DNA of 64,000 bases from an uncultured Lachnospiraceae bacterium (lineage in GTDB: Bacteria; Bacillota; Clostridia; Lachnospirales; Lachnospiraceae): contig CACZBW010000004.1 in the NCBI GenBank assembly GCA_902779575.1, forward strand, positions 278,166 to 342,165. Direction: 5' to 3'. The notes beneath the pieces are model-generated. The model saw only the letters and a program-made list of their open reading frames with translations, searched no databases and had not been told where the DNA came from. This document shows, piece after piece, positions 25,986-34,672 of the stretch (position 1 is the first letter of the stretch; every line of letters starts with the position of its first letter). The translations under genes were made by a program, and so were the position numbers.

Positions 25986-26423
25986 ATGATGATCACGACA
26001 AAGGGGCGCTACGCCCTCAGAGTTATGGCAGACCTTGCGGCACATGACGGCGGCGGCTATGTCGCCCTGAAGGAGGTCTGCAGCAGACAGGGCATCACTG
26101 TAAAATACGTGGAGCAGATCATGCCGTATCTTTCCAGGGCGGGATATGTAAAGAGTTTCCGCGGAAACAGCGGAGGATACAGGCTGTCCATGGACCCGTC
26201 TTCTTATACGGCAGGGGATATCCTGAGAAGCGTGGAAGGCGCGCTTAGCCCGGTAGCCTGCCTGCAAGATGATCCGGTCCAGTGTCCGAGGGCGGAGGAA
26301 TGCAGGACGCTGCCCTTCTGGAGAGGTCTGGAGAAGGTGATCAATGATTACGTGGACAGCGTGACGCTGGCGGACCTTGCCGGCATAAAGGAGCAGGCTG
26401 TAATTGGGAGTGATTCAGAATGA
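25986..26423 (+). CDS. Rrf2 family transcriptional regulator
   Basis: This 145-residue winged-helix regulator starts with the Rrf2 hallmark TTKGRYALRVMADLA, then RQGITVKYVEQIMPYLSRAG and FRGNSGGYRLS. Three cysteines (ACLQDDPVQC, EEC) sit where IscR/NsrR-type members bind an Fe-S cluster. CymR-type members, which control cysteine synthesis, have fewer. The start overlaps a possible second ATG one codon later. Four bases overlap with the rhodanese-TtcA gene. With cysK 3 kb on, control of sulfur metabolism is the likeliest role (inference). Confidence 0.88.
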   Translation: MMITTKGRYALRVMADLAAHDGGGYVALKEVCSRQGITVKYVEQIMPYLSRAGYVKSFRGNSGGYRLSMDPSSYTAGDILRSVEGALSPVACLQDDPVQCPRAEECRTLPFWRGLEKVINDYVDSVTLADLAGIKEQAVIGSDSE

Positions 26424-27613
26424 GGGAAATATCCGCTGCAGAGCTTTTGGAAGGACAGAGCAGGCCGGAGGGCGGAAGTCCCTGCATAATTGATATCCGG
26501 GATGAGGAAGAATACCGGAGGGGATCTCTTCCGGGAGCAAGGAATATCCCTGCCGGCCGCTTTGAGGAGGATTACGAAAGCTGCTGTGAGGAACTGAAGG
26601 GATATTCCCCGGTCTGGCTGCTGTGCCATACCGGATCCGGCAGCCGTGCGCTGGCGCAGCGCCTGTGCCTGTCGGGGCTGGACGCGGGAGTGATTGAAGG
26701 CGGCTGGCGTTCTTATCTGGTACGGCAGCTGGAGGCTCTTTCATCGGAGGAAAGTCCGGAAGCGCTGACCGAAAAGCGCCTGCGGGCAGAGAAAAGCCTG
26801 ATCAAAAAATACCGGAAAGAGATCTGGTCGCAGTTTACAAAAGCGGTCCGCGATTATCAGCTGATTCAGGAAGGGGACAGGGTTGCCTGCTGCATATCGG
26901 GCGGAAAGGATTCTTTTCTGCTGGCAAAGCTGCTGCAGGAACTGCAGAAGCACGGACCGGTTTCCTTTGATCTGATCTTTCTGACCATGAATCCCGGCTA
27001 TAATGAGGAAAACTGGAGAATGATCCGGCATAACGCAGAGCTTCTCGGGATTCCCCTGACAGTCTTTGAAACGCAGGTTTTTGACGCGGTGGCGGTCATA
27101 GAGAAAAATCCCTGCTACCTGTGCGCAAGAATGCGGCGCGGATACCTTTACAACAATGCCCGGCTGCTTGGCTGCAACAAGATTGCGCTCGGCCATCATT
27201 ATGACGATGTGATCGAAACAATTCTGATGGGGATGCTGTATGCAGGAAAGATCGAGACCATGCTTCCGAAGCTGCACAGCCAGCATTTCGAAGGAATGGA
27301 ACTGATCCGTCCGCTCTATCTGGTGCGGGAGAGCGCTGTCAAGGCCTGGAGAGATTACAACGGTCTTCATTTTATCCAGTGCGCCTGCCGCTTTACGGAG
27401 AACACAGCCTCCTATGGAGCACAGAAAGAGTCAAAGAGGGCAGAAGTAAAGAAGCTCATCGCCCGGCTCGCAGAAAAGGAGCCTGTGATTGAGGCCAATA
27501 TCTTCCGGAGCGTGGAGAATATCAATCTCCGGACAGTGATGGCCTGGTGGAAGGACGGGAAGTCATACAGCTTCCTGGACGACTATGACCTGCAGGGTAC
27601 AGTTTCAGATTGA
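26420..27613 (+). CDS. Rhodanese-TtcA fusion (tRNA thiolation-like PP-loop ATPase)
   Basis: This 397-residue two-domain protein has a rhodanese domain (about 1-105) with CIIDIRDEEEYRRGSLPGAR and the active-site loop LCHTGSGSRA, likely Cys69. It is followed by a TtcA-like PP-loop ATPase with CISGGKDSFLLAK (SGGKDS 160-165), the cysteine pair CYLC (232/235), LGHHYDDVIET, and a further CAC at 321-323. TtcA-type enzymes use an Fe-S cluster to thiolate tRNA cytidine 32. Here the persulfide donor would be fused in cis. The ATGA overlap with the Rrf2 gene shows cotranscription. The true substrate is not established. Confidence 0.85.
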   Translation: MREISAAELLEGQSRPEGGSPCIIDIRDEEEYRRGSLPGARNIPAGRFEEDYESCCEELKGYSPVWLLCHTGSGSRALAQRLCLSGLDAGVIEGGWRSYLVRQLEALSSEESPEALTEKRLRAEKSLIKKYRKEIWSQFTKAVRDYQLIQEGDRVACCISGGKDSFLLAKLLQELQKHGPVSFDLIFLTMNPGYNEENWRMIRHNAELLGIPLTVFETQVFDAVAVIEKNPCYLCARMRRGYLYNNARLLGCNKIALGHHYDDVIETILMGMLYAGKIETMLPKLHSQHFEGMELIRPLYLVRESAVKAWRDYNGLHFIQCACRFTENTASYGAQKESKRAEVKKLIARLAEKEPVIEANIFRSVENINLRTVMAWWKDGKSYSFLDDYDLQGTVSD

Positions 27614-27641
27614 TTTCTGCTTTCATCATATTCTTGTTCAA

Positions 27642-27703
27642 GCGCCAAAGGCATGACCTGCCAAAATCATAAAAACATTTTTTGACGGCCTGGCTTTTGG
27701 CGC
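27642..27703. other. Imperfect inverted repeat between convergent genes
   Basis: GCGCCAAAGGC (27642-27652) pairs with GCTTTTGGCGC (27693-27703) with one mismatch. No T-run follows on either strand. It lies between the end of the rhodanese-TtcA gene and the GH32 terminator. Confidence 0.4.
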
Positions 27704-27745
27704 CGCTGTCATATTCTGAGTTTTCAAAAAATGAGCAGACAGAAA

Positions 27746-27784
27746 CCCCTGCCTTGCGATACTGCAGGGCAGGGGCACGGTTTT
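27746..27784 (+). terminator. Terminator between convergent genes
   Basis: CCCCTGCC (27746-27753) and GGCAGGGG (27768-27775) form a GC-rich stem, followed on the + strand by CACGGTTTTT. It serves the + operon. The GH32 gene ends right at its edge, so on the minus strand it may also act. Confidence 0.6.
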
Positions 27785-29244
27785 TATACGACAAAGTCAT
27801 CCTGCACGGCGCGGTCAAGTCTCCAGATGCGCATGGAGGCATTGTCGGACAGGACAAAGCCGTTTTCACCCGCGGTCGGGAAGATTCTGGAAGAGAAGAC
27901 GGCGTCGCCGTTATTGACAAAGATTTCCACGGAGCTCCGGTCGATGAAGATCCGCAGATGGGAGAGCCGGTTTTCAAGGGAATGTTCTCTGGTCTCGCCC
28001 ATGGATTCATTGAACCTGCGGTCTACGCCGCTGCGGTCGACTGTAACCATTCTGCGGCTGTCGTCATAGTGAATGGACATTCCGCCGCTTCCGTCCTGAT
28101 GGGAGAAGAGTTTCAGGTCAAGGTCACCGCCTCTGGACAGGATCTCGAGTTCACAGGTTCTGGGAAGAACGCCCGGCCCGGGATCAAGCTCCTCCATACG
28201 CAGAGCGGTCAGATCCGCCAGCGGTTTCTGGATGAGCCGGCGTCCCCGGACCGTCAGTTCTCTTGGCATGGTAAGGCAGCCCTGCCAGTCCTCTTCATCG
28301 GTCGGGTAAGAGGAATCGGGAAGCCCCATCCAGGCGGTCAGGACAGCATAGTCGCGGTCCTCGATATTGGCGGCACATTCCGCCGCATAGGAATCGAAAC
28401 CGAAGTCCAGCACATGGAAACTGCCGGAGGGCGTAAAGGTCAGCGTATCCCAGTTCATTTCGCCGAGAATATAGCCGCTGTGGTTGGTGTTCTCCCCTCT
28501 TCCCGGAAGTCTGATGTGCTGCGGGCAGAAGAGGAGTACATCCTGTCCGCTGATTTTTTCAATAGAGGGGCACTCCCACATGCCGCCGAAGTCTTCAAAA
28601 CCGGGTACTTTCAGCTGCCCGGCAAACTCCCAGCCGTCCAGAAGAGCGGGAGAGCGGTAGATGATGACGCAGCCTTTTTTATCAAGAGTCTGCGCGCCGA
28701 TGACGATAAAGTATTCCTTTTTCTCGGGGACGTAAATGATTTTCGGATCCCTCTGGTGCTCGGTATAGTCCGGGCTCGGCCCGAAGAGCGGCCACGGGAG
28801 CTTATAGCGCCGCCCGTCCTCGTACAATTTGACCATGCAGGTGTAGGAGATGCGCTTCCAGTCCGGATCTCTGTGGTTTCCTGTATAGAACAGGCAGACG
28901 GAATCCTTTCCGGGCAGGGCGGAGCCTGAGTAGGCTCCTTTATTGTCATATTCGGAATCCGGGCTGATGCATATGCCCAGATTCTCCCAGTGGATCAGGT
29001 CCGGGGAACTGGTGTGGTACCAGTATTTCAGCCCGTGAACGGCGCCCCAGGGACACCACTGGTAGAACAGGTGCCAGCTTCCGCCGTACCATACAAAACC
29101 GTTCGGATCATTCAGCAGGCCTGTGACAGGCTGAATATGAAATATCTGTCTGTAATCGGAGCCTTCGATCCGCTCATGAAGCGCACGGATCTCTTCGGGC
29201 GACTCCAGCACCCTGTAACGTTCTTCTTTGGTCCATTCTTTCAT
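27784..29244 (-). CDS. Glycoside hydrolase family 32 (sucrose/fructan hydrolase)
   Basis: This 486-residue protein has no signal peptide, so it is probably cytoplasmic. The GH32 triad is complete: LLNDPNGFVWYGG (nucleophile Asp), HQRDPKIIY (transition-state Asp) and GMWECPSIE (acid/base Glu). A C-terminal beta-sandwich ends the protein (LRIFIDRSSVEIFVNNGDAV). It could split sucrose, sucrose-6-phosphate or short fructans. No sucrose PTS or fructose kinase is adjacent. GAAAGGGGACATCTC precedes the ATG on the minus strand. It is a lone gene facing the rhodanese-TtcA operon. Confidence 0.9.
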   Translation of the reverse strand: MKEWTKEERYRVLESPEEIRALHERIEGSDYRQIFHIQPVTGLLNDPNGFVWYGGSWHLFYQWCPWGAVHGLKYWYHTSSPDLIHWENLGICISPDSEYDNKGAYSGSALPGKDSVCLFYTGNHRDPDWKRISYTCMVKLYEDGRRYKLPWPLFGPSPDYTEHQRDPKIIYVPEKKEYFIVIGAQTLDKKGCVIIYRSPALLDGWEFAGQLKVPGFEDFGGMWECPSIEKISGQDVLLFCPQHIRLPGRGENTNHSGYILGEMNWDTLTFTPSGSFHVLDFGFDSYAAECAANIEDRDYAVLTAWMGLPDSSYPTDEEDWQGCLTMPRELTVRGRRLIQKPLADLTALRMEELDPGPGVLPRTCELEILSRGGDLDLKLFSHQDGSGGMSIHYDDSRRMVTVDRSGVDRRFNESMGETREHSLENRLSHLRIFIDRSSVEIFVNNGDAVFSSRIFPTAGENGFVLSDNASMRIWRLDRAVQDDFVV

Positions 29245-29473
29245 GAGATGTCCCCTTTCCTTCTGAAAAAGACGAGGCAGTTCCTTACATATTCCTCCCT
29301 GGCGGAAATGCGCCCGGGCGCGGCAGCTTTAACTGCCATGCTTCACCAGCTATGCTCCGGGTCTGCGCTTCGGGTCTGTGCTCCGTTTCGTCCGGTCCGG
29401 AGCCGGTGTCCGCCGGACGCTGCGGACCGGTACAGGAAGACCGCATTCCGCGGACAGACCGGATTCTGGTCTG

Positions 29474-29482
29474 ATTATAGCA
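29474..29482 (-). promoter_or_regulatory. Extended -10 for the GH32 gene
   Basis: On the minus strand this reads TGCTATAAT, an extended -10. No good -35 lies 16-18 bp away. The leader to the GH32 ATG is about 220 nt. Confidence 0.45.
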
Positions 29483-29617
29483 TGCCATGAGAAAAAAGTG
29501 GCGATAACATTCCGGAATCAGAAAAGGCTGCCGCCCCCTGGCGGAGCCTGACCGGCAGGAATTCCGGCAGCCCCGAAAAAGACAGGAAAGCAGATCAGAA
29601 TCAGATTGGAAAAAGGG

Positions 29618-29646
29618 TTGACAAGCAGGTTTGCGGATCCTATAAT
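29618..29646 (+). promoter_or_regulatory. Consensus promoter of cysK
   Basis: TTGACA, a 17-bp spacer, TATAAT (29641-29646). Both boxes match the sigma-A consensus exactly. The short leader ends in AGGAGGA before the ATG. Confidence 0.9.
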
Positions 29647-29701
29647 GCTCATTAAGCAACAAAACCTAGTAAAATAGTATGAATACGAGGAGGATAGTCT
29701 T

Positions 29702-30634
29702 ATGAGTAAGGTCTATGCGAATGCCGCGCAGCTGATCGGGCGTACACCGCTTGTGGAATTTACGAATTTCGGAAAGAAGCTTGGCCTGGAGGCGAAGATC
29801 GTCGCCAAACTCGAGTATTTTAACCCGACCGGATCTGTCAAGGACAGAATCGCGAAAGCGATGATAGAGGATGCGGAGCAGAAAGGCCTGCTGAAGGAAG
29901 GCTCCGTCATTATCGAGCCGACCAGCGGGAATACAGGGATAGGACTTGCCTCAATCGCAGCGGTCAAGGGATACAGGATTATTCTGACCATGCCTGAAAC
30001 GATGAGCGTGGAGCGCAGGAATATCCTGAAAGCCTATGGCGCGGAGATCGTTCTGACAGAAGGATCCCGCGGCATGACAGGCGCAATAGAGAAAGCGCAG
30101 CAGCTCCTTAAGGAGATTCCCGGAGGCTTCATTCCCGGTCAGTTCACGAATCCTGCGAACCCGGCCTGCCATAAAGCCACAACCGGACCTGAGGTGTGGG
30201 AAGATACGGATGGAGAGGTGGACTTTTTCGTAGCCGGCGTCGGTACGGGCGGGACCCTTTCCGGAACAGGCGAGTATCTGAAGAGCAAAAAGGCGGAAGT
30301 AAAGGTGGTTGCCGTAGAACCGGAGAGCAGCCCGGTCCTTTCCGAAGGCCATGGCGGACCGCATAAGATTCAGGGCATCGGAGCGGGTTTTGTTCCGGAA
30401 ACACTGGATACGAATATCTATGATGAAGTAATTAAGGTTGAAAATGATGCCGCTTTTGAGATGAGCAGACTGGCGGCCCATACGGAAGGAATCCTGGTCG
30501 GGATCTCCGCGGGAGCGGCGCTTAAGGCGGCCGTTGACCTTGCCCGCAGGCCGGAGAATAAAGGAAAGACGATTGTCGCCCTTCTGCCGGATTCCGGAGA
30601 CAGATATTATTCGACCCCGCTCTTCCAGGAATAA
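29702..30634 (+). CDS. cysK: Cysteine synthase A
   Basis: This 310-residue PLP enzyme makes cysteine from O-acetylserine and sulfide. The PLP lysine lies in [36 protein letters not shown], the PLP-phosphate loop [15 protein letters not shown] and [12 protein letters not shown] are all present. Length is standard. It is a single-gene unit with a consensus promoter. It may belong to the regulon of the Rrf2 protein encoded 3.3 kb upstream (inference). Confidence 0.95.
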   Translation: MSKVYANAAQLIGRTPLVEFTNFGKKLGLEAKIVAKLEYFNPTGSVKDRIAKAMIEDAEQKGLLKEGSVIIEPTSGNTGIGLASIAAVKGYRIILTMPETMSVERRNILKAYGAEIVLTEGSRGMTGAIEKAQQLLKEIPGGFIPGQFTNPANPACHKATTGPEVWEDTDGEVDFFVAGVGTGGTLSGTGEYLKSKKAEVKVVAVEPESSPVLSEGHGGPHKIQGIGAGFVPETLDTNIYDEVIKVENDAAFEMSRLAAHTEGILVGISAGAALKAAVDLARRPENKGKTIVALLPDSGDRYYSTPLFQE

Positions 30635-30736
30635 CGAAGTGAACAGTGGTGCAACCAGCGTCCCGCTGATTCCGGGACAGGAAATCTGCCGAAATTATTC
30701 CGAAGAAATAAAAAGTTAAGGGAATCGTTTTTCACG

Positions 30737-30777
30737 AACCGCTGTGTGATCCGAAAGGGACTGCACAGCGGTTTTTT
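30737..30777 (+). terminator. Terminator of cysK
   Basis: AACCGCTGTG (30737-30746) pairs with CACAGCGGTT (30764-30773), running into six Ts. Between this point and the next gene (31113) there is only a promoter and no credible gene. Confidence 0.85.
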
Positions 30778-31019
30778 CTGCCTCGTACGCCTGTCTGACC
30801 GATATCGCTCCGGCAAAACCGCGCCAGGGCGCACGGCAGCAGCTGCTGCCGGCCTCCTTCTGTGCACTTGCGGCATCCGCCTTTCTCTGAAAGATCCGCT
30901 TTTATCTGAGCAAACACAGATATTGTTCTGTAACAGGAGAGGAATGTGCATTTTTACTGATAAAAGAGCATATATTGTCAGAAGAATCACCATAAAAACA
31001 TGCTCAAACAAATTCCGGA

Positions 31020-31048
31020 TTGACGATTTAATGGATAAATGATATTAT
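31020..31048 (+). promoter_or_regulatory. Promoter of the sugar ABC operon
   Basis: TTGACG, a 17-bp spacer, TATTAT, about 65 bp before the binding-protein ATG. Confidence 0.65.
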
Positions 31049-31112
31049 GAATCGTACCGTTGCGTGATTTTCACCAACAGTTTTCGCTAACACCTAATTA
31101 AGGAGGGTAAGT

Positions 31113-32363
31113 ATGAAGAAACAGGTTTCTATGGTACTTGCGGCAGCTATGACCATGTCTATGGTGGCGGCTGTTCCGGCTGCAGCTGAGGACATCACTG
31201 TTTTCAACTCAAAGATGGAGATTCAGACCCAGATGGAAGAGACCCTTCAGGGCGACTATTCCTCCACATCCGGTGACAAGGTAACAGTTTACTATTCATC
31301 TGATACAGTTGCGGCTGAGATGTCCAAGGTTTACGGCTCCGGCAGCCCGTATACCGTAGCCATGGTAGACGCGAAGGATATCTATTCCCTGGCTGTAGAG
31401 TACGGCGTTGATCTGTCCGATCAGGAGTGGGTTGCGAATACCACACAGGCGATCTCGGTTGACGGAAAGGTTCTCGGCTTCCCGGTCTGTGTAGAAGCGC
31501 GCGGCCTCATCTACAACAAGACTGCGATCGAGGATATTACCGGCGAAGAATTCGTACCGGAAAACTACAAGACCCTTGACGCTTTCAAGGAACTTCTTGA
31601 GACCCTGAAGGAAGGCGGCATGGATGCCCCGGTTGCCATCATGAAGGAAGACTGGTCCCTGGCGGCACATTATCTCGCTATGTTCTACGAAGAGAGAGAA
31701 GATGTAGACGCTTATATCGACGCTCTGTATGCAGGCGAAGCGGATGTCGCCGGCGATGCAAGATTCAATTCCCTTATGGATACCTTTGATGTCCTGAAGG
31801 AGAACAACTATGCGAAGGATGCTCCGAACGCAGCGGTTCGTGAGGACTCCGAGATGTTCCTGGCTGACGGCGATGTCGCTTTCATGTTCGGAGGAAACTG
31901 GGACTGGGCTGTTATGGCTGAGTTCGATCCGGAAGGCGAATATGGCATTATGCCGGTTCCGCAGAACGACGCGGACGAGTACTACACCCTCGTAGGCGGC
32001 GGCTCCAAGTATTTCTATGTCGACAATTCCGAGAATACAACCGATGCGCAGAGAGAAGCCGGCAAGGCTCTTCTGAACTGGTTCGTATTCGATGAAGCCG
32101 GACAGGATTTCCTGGTCAACACCTGTGCGCTGGTTCCTGCATTCTCCAACATCGAGCTCGAGGTTGCCGATCCGCTCGGACAGTCCGTCAAAGCTTTCGC
32201 CGATGCCGATATGCTGACCCCGTCCTTCAATTACATGCCGGATGATCACTATGCAAAACTCGGACAGAGCATGCAGTCCTATCTGGCAAACGAAATCGAC
32301 CGCGCAGGCCTTGCCCAGGCAGTTGTTGATTACTGGAAGTCCACCACTCCGGTAGAGCACTGA
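31113..32363 (+). CDS. Sugar ABC transporter substrate-binding protein (family 1)
   Basis: This 416-residue protein has a signal peptide (KKQVSMVLAAAMTMSMVAAV, then PAAAED) and a cluster-D/family-1 binding fold. Marks are VDAKDIYSLAVEYGVDL, VDGKVLGFPVCVEARGLIYN, FLADGDVAFMFGGNWDW and GIMPVPQND. Unusually for a Gram-positive binding protein, there is no Cys for lipid attachment at the cleavage site. It heads a cluster with two MalF/MalG-type permeases. No ATPase gene is in the cluster, so a shared MsmK-like ATPase encoded elsewhere is expected. The sugar is unknown. Confidence 0.88.
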   Translation: MKKQVSMVLAAAMTMSMVAAVPAAAEDITVFNSKMEIQTQMEETLQGDYSSTSGDKVTVYYSSDTVAAEMSKVYGSGSPYTVAMVDAKDIYSLAVEYGVDLSDQEWVANTTQAISVDGKVLGFPVCVEARGLIYNKTAIEDITGEEFVPENYKTLDAFKELLETLKEGGMDAPVAIMKEDWSLAAHYLAMFYEEREDVDAYIDALYAGEADVAGDARFNSLMDTFDVLKENNYAKDAPNAAVREDSEMFLADGDVAFMFGGNWDWAVMAEFDPEGEYGIMPVPQNDADEYYTLVGGGSKYFYVDNSENTTDAQREAGKALLNWFVFDEAGQDFLVNTCALVPAFSNIELEVADPLGQSVKAFADADMLTPSFNYMPDDHYAKLGQSMQSYLANEIDRAGLAQAVVDYWKSTTPVEH

Positions 32364-32480
32364 TCCGCTTCTGATAACCGGTCAGAAGATTTGAGAGCAG
32401 AGCAAAAGATCTGATCTGACTGCAGATGCGGAGATCTGCTCCTGTTTCAAATCATAAAACTGCAATATATGTGTTCGGGA

Positions 32481-32507
32481 AAGTACCGGTCACGGCCGGT
32501 ACTTTCT
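32481..32507 (+). terminator. Intra-operon terminator after the binding protein
   Basis: AAGTACCGG (32481-32489) and CCGGTACTT (32496-32504) form a tight hairpin followed by TCTT. It sits between the binding-protein gene and the permeases and should lower permease expression relative to the binding protein. Confidence 0.65.
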
Positions 32508-32516
32508 TACATAGGA

Positions 32517-32594
32517 GTTACTATTCACGGCCGGTTTGAAATCTGCTTCCGGTCCGTCGCGCCTGCACGAAAGAAAGAGGTTCTGAATAGTAAC
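32517..32594 (+). other. Perfect 11-bp inverted repeat in the permease leader
   Basis: GTTACTATTCA (32517-32527) is exactly complementary to TGAATAGTAAC (32584-32594), with 56 bp between. The second arm lies just 5' of the ribosome site GGGGA of the first permease. It could bracket a structured leader or a protein-binding region. Confidence 0.55.
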
Positions 32595-32609
32595 ACATAG
32601 GGGACGAAT

Positions 32610-33470
32610 ATGAATAAAAATTCAATGTCTTACAAGACAAGCCAGTTTCTCATGTTCGCCGGGGTATCAACCGTACTGTTCTGCGGTGTTGTGATCATTC
32701 CGTTCGTTTACGGTCTGTATCTGACATTTACCAGCTGGGACGGTGTATCCCGCAGCAAGCCTTTTGTAGGCTTCGCGAACTATGCGGCTGCGTTTGCGGA
32801 TCATGATTACTGGGTAGCCCTGGGACGTACCCTGATCTATTCCGCGATCGCGGTTATCCTGATTAACATTGTCGCTTTCCTTCTGGCCTATATGGTAACC
32901 AGCGGCGTAAAGGGACAGAATTTCTTCCGGGCAGGCTTCTTCATCCCGAACCTGATCGGCGGTATCGTTCTCGGTTATGTATGGCAGTTTGTATTCAAGC
33001 GTGCCTTCGCAGCTCTGTTCGGTGTCTCCCTTCTCGGTACCACGGGGCCGAATGCCATGATTGCCCTGATTATCGTATCAGTGTGGCAGTATGCGGGTTA
33101 CATGATGCTGATCTATGTGGCCGGCTTCATGAGCGTCTCCAAGAGCCTCATGGAAGCGGCGCAGATCGACGGATGTACCACCAGCCAGGCAACCTGGTAT
33201 GTAACGGTTCCTCTGATGAGGTCTTCCTTCGTACAGTGCCTGTTCCTGTCCATTACACGCTGCTTCATGGTATACGATGTCAACCTGTCTCTGACGAACG
33301 GCGAGCCTGCCGGCAAGTCCATCATGGCCGCCATGCATGTCTACAACCAGGCATTTACCTATAGAAACTACGGCACCGGCCAGGCAGAGGCTCTGATTCT
33401 CTTCATCGTCTGCGCGATTGTCGGCGTCACTCAGGTCTATATCGGTAAGAAAGGGGAGGTGGCCGCATGA
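32610..33470 (+). CDS. Sugar ABC transporter permease (MalF/UgpA type)
   Basis: This 286-residue, six-helix membrane subunit has YGLYLTFTSWDGVSRSKPFV near the start and the EAA loop LMEAAQIDGCTTSQATWYVT. It starts after ATAGGGGACGAAT. It overlaps the next permease by 4 bases (ATGA), so the two are made together and form the channel for the sugar bound by the protein at 31113-32363. Confidence 0.93.
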   Translation: MNKNSMSYKTSQFLMFAGVSTVLFCGVVIIPFVYGLYLTFTSWDGVSRSKPFVGFANYAAAFADHDYWVALGRTLIYSAIAVILINIVAFLLAYMVTSGVKGQNFFRAGFFIPNLIGGIVLGYVWQFVFKRAFAALFGVSLLGTTGPNAMIALIIVSVWQYAGYMMLIYVAGFMSVSKSLMEAAQIDGCTTSQATWYVTVPLMRSSFVQCLFLSITRCFMVYDVNLSLTNGEPAGKSIMAAMHVYNQAFTYRNYGTGQAEALILFIVCAIVGVTQVYIGKKGEVAA

Positions 33471-34333
33471 TTCAGGACAGCGAAAAAGCTCTGCGCAGGA
33501 AAAGGATTATCCACACGATCATGTTTATCATTCTGATTGTGGTCTTTTTCTGCTTTATCTTCCCGTTTATTCTTGTAGTAATTAACGTATTCAAGGAAAA
33601 GTCCGATATTATCCGTGAGCCGCTGAGCCTGATCGGAGCCAAGAAAGGCTTCACGCTGGCGAACTTCCCGGAAGCCATGGTTAAGATGAATTTCTGGACG
33701 GTGTTCGGCAATTCGCTGATCATTACAGTATCAGCCACCATCCTGACCCTTCTGTTCTCCTCCATGACCGCTTTTGTCATCGTGAGAAACAACTGGAAGG
33801 CATGTGTGCTCCTGTTCTCAGCCATGATCGCTTCCATGGTTATTCCCTTCCAGGTTCTGATGGTACCGATCGTGTCTCTGTACGGCGGCATTTTCAATGT
33901 GATGAACCACAGAATCACGCTGATTCTGATGCATGTCGGCTTCTCGCTCTCCATGGCGACCTTCATGTATCACGGCGCGATCCATACCAACATTCCGCTG
34001 GAACTGGAGGAAGCAGCGCTGATCGACGGCTGTACAAGATGGCAGACCTTCTGGAAAGTCGTATTCCCGCTTCTCGCGCCGACCACAGCTACGGTTGCGA
34101 TCATTGACGCGATGGCGTTCTGGAACGACTATCTGCTTCCGAGTCTGGTACTGCGTGAGAAGAACCTGTACACGATCCCGATCGCTACCCAGGCCTTCTA
34201 CGGCACATATTCCTCGGACCTTGGCCTGATCATGGCAGCGCTGATTCTGGCCATGCTGCCGATCCTGATCCTGTATCTCTTCCTGCAGAGATACATTGTT
34301 GAAGGTGTTACCTCCGGCGCTGTAAAGGGCTGA
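33467..34333 (+). CDS. Sugar ABC transporter permease (MalG/UgpE type)
   Basis: This 288-residue partner permease has the EAA loop LELEEAALIDGCTRWQTFWK and a C-terminus with LFLQRYIVEGVTSGAVKG, classic for the MalG group. The ATGA overlap with the previous gene and the strong terminator at 34407-34440 end the operon. Confidence 0.93.
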   Translation: MIQDSEKALRRKRIIHTIMFIILIVVFFCFIFPFILVVINVFKEKSDIIREPLSLIGAKKGFTLANFPEAMVKMNFWTVFGNSLIITVSATILTLLFSSMTAFVIVRNNWKACVLLFSAMIASMVIPFQVLMVPIVSLYGGIFNVMNHRITLILMHVGFSLSMATFMYHGAIHTNIPLELEEAALIDGCTRWQTFWKVVFPLLAPTTATVAIIDAMAFWNDYLLPSLVLREKNLYTIPIATQAFYGTYSSDLGLIMAALILAMLPILILYLFLQRYIVEGVTSGAVKG

Positions 34334-34406
34334 TGGAAGGTATCGATGCTGCTGAATGTTCACCCGACGGATGAACAACAGCACGGAACGAAAAGATTAT
34401 CTGAGG

Positions 34407-34440
34407 ACAGCCGGTTCCGCTGTGGAACCGGCTGTTTTTT
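34407..34440 (+). terminator. Terminator of the sugar ABC operon
   Basis: ACAGCCGGTTCC and GGAACCGGCTGT form a perfect 12-bp stem with a 5-bp loop and six Ts. The rest of the 339-bp gap to rpoD holds only the rpoD promoter. Confidence 0.9.
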
Positions 34441-34574
34441 CTCAGCATCCATGATGCAGAAAATCCGCTCCGGCTGTGAAGGACAGGACATCTTCAGCCA
34501 GTGCTTCAGACCCGGCCTGAACTGCCAAGAGCCGTTAATAATAACGAAAAGCCGTCTGTAAATCGAAAAAAATA

Positions 34575-34603
34575 TGGACAATATGCAAAAAAGAGAATAG
34601 AAT
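34575..34603 (+). promoter_or_regulatory. rpoD promoter
   Basis: TGGACA, a 17-bp spacer, TAGAAT, about 70 bp before the chosen rpoD start. Confidence 0.6.
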
Positions 34604-34672
34604 AATTAGTACATCATTGATCGGGAGATGAGAAAAAAGTATTTTCGACAGCTGTTGGATGGGGGTGAATGG

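Noticed and set aside
27682-28929. Open + frame of 415 codons opposite GH32
   Set aside because: GH32 motifs on the minus strand are complete; the + frame has no ribosome site or family resemblance.
30746-31042. 98-codon + frame between cysK and the sugar-binding protein
   Set aside because: It begins inside the cysK terminator and runs through the next promoter; no ribosome site.
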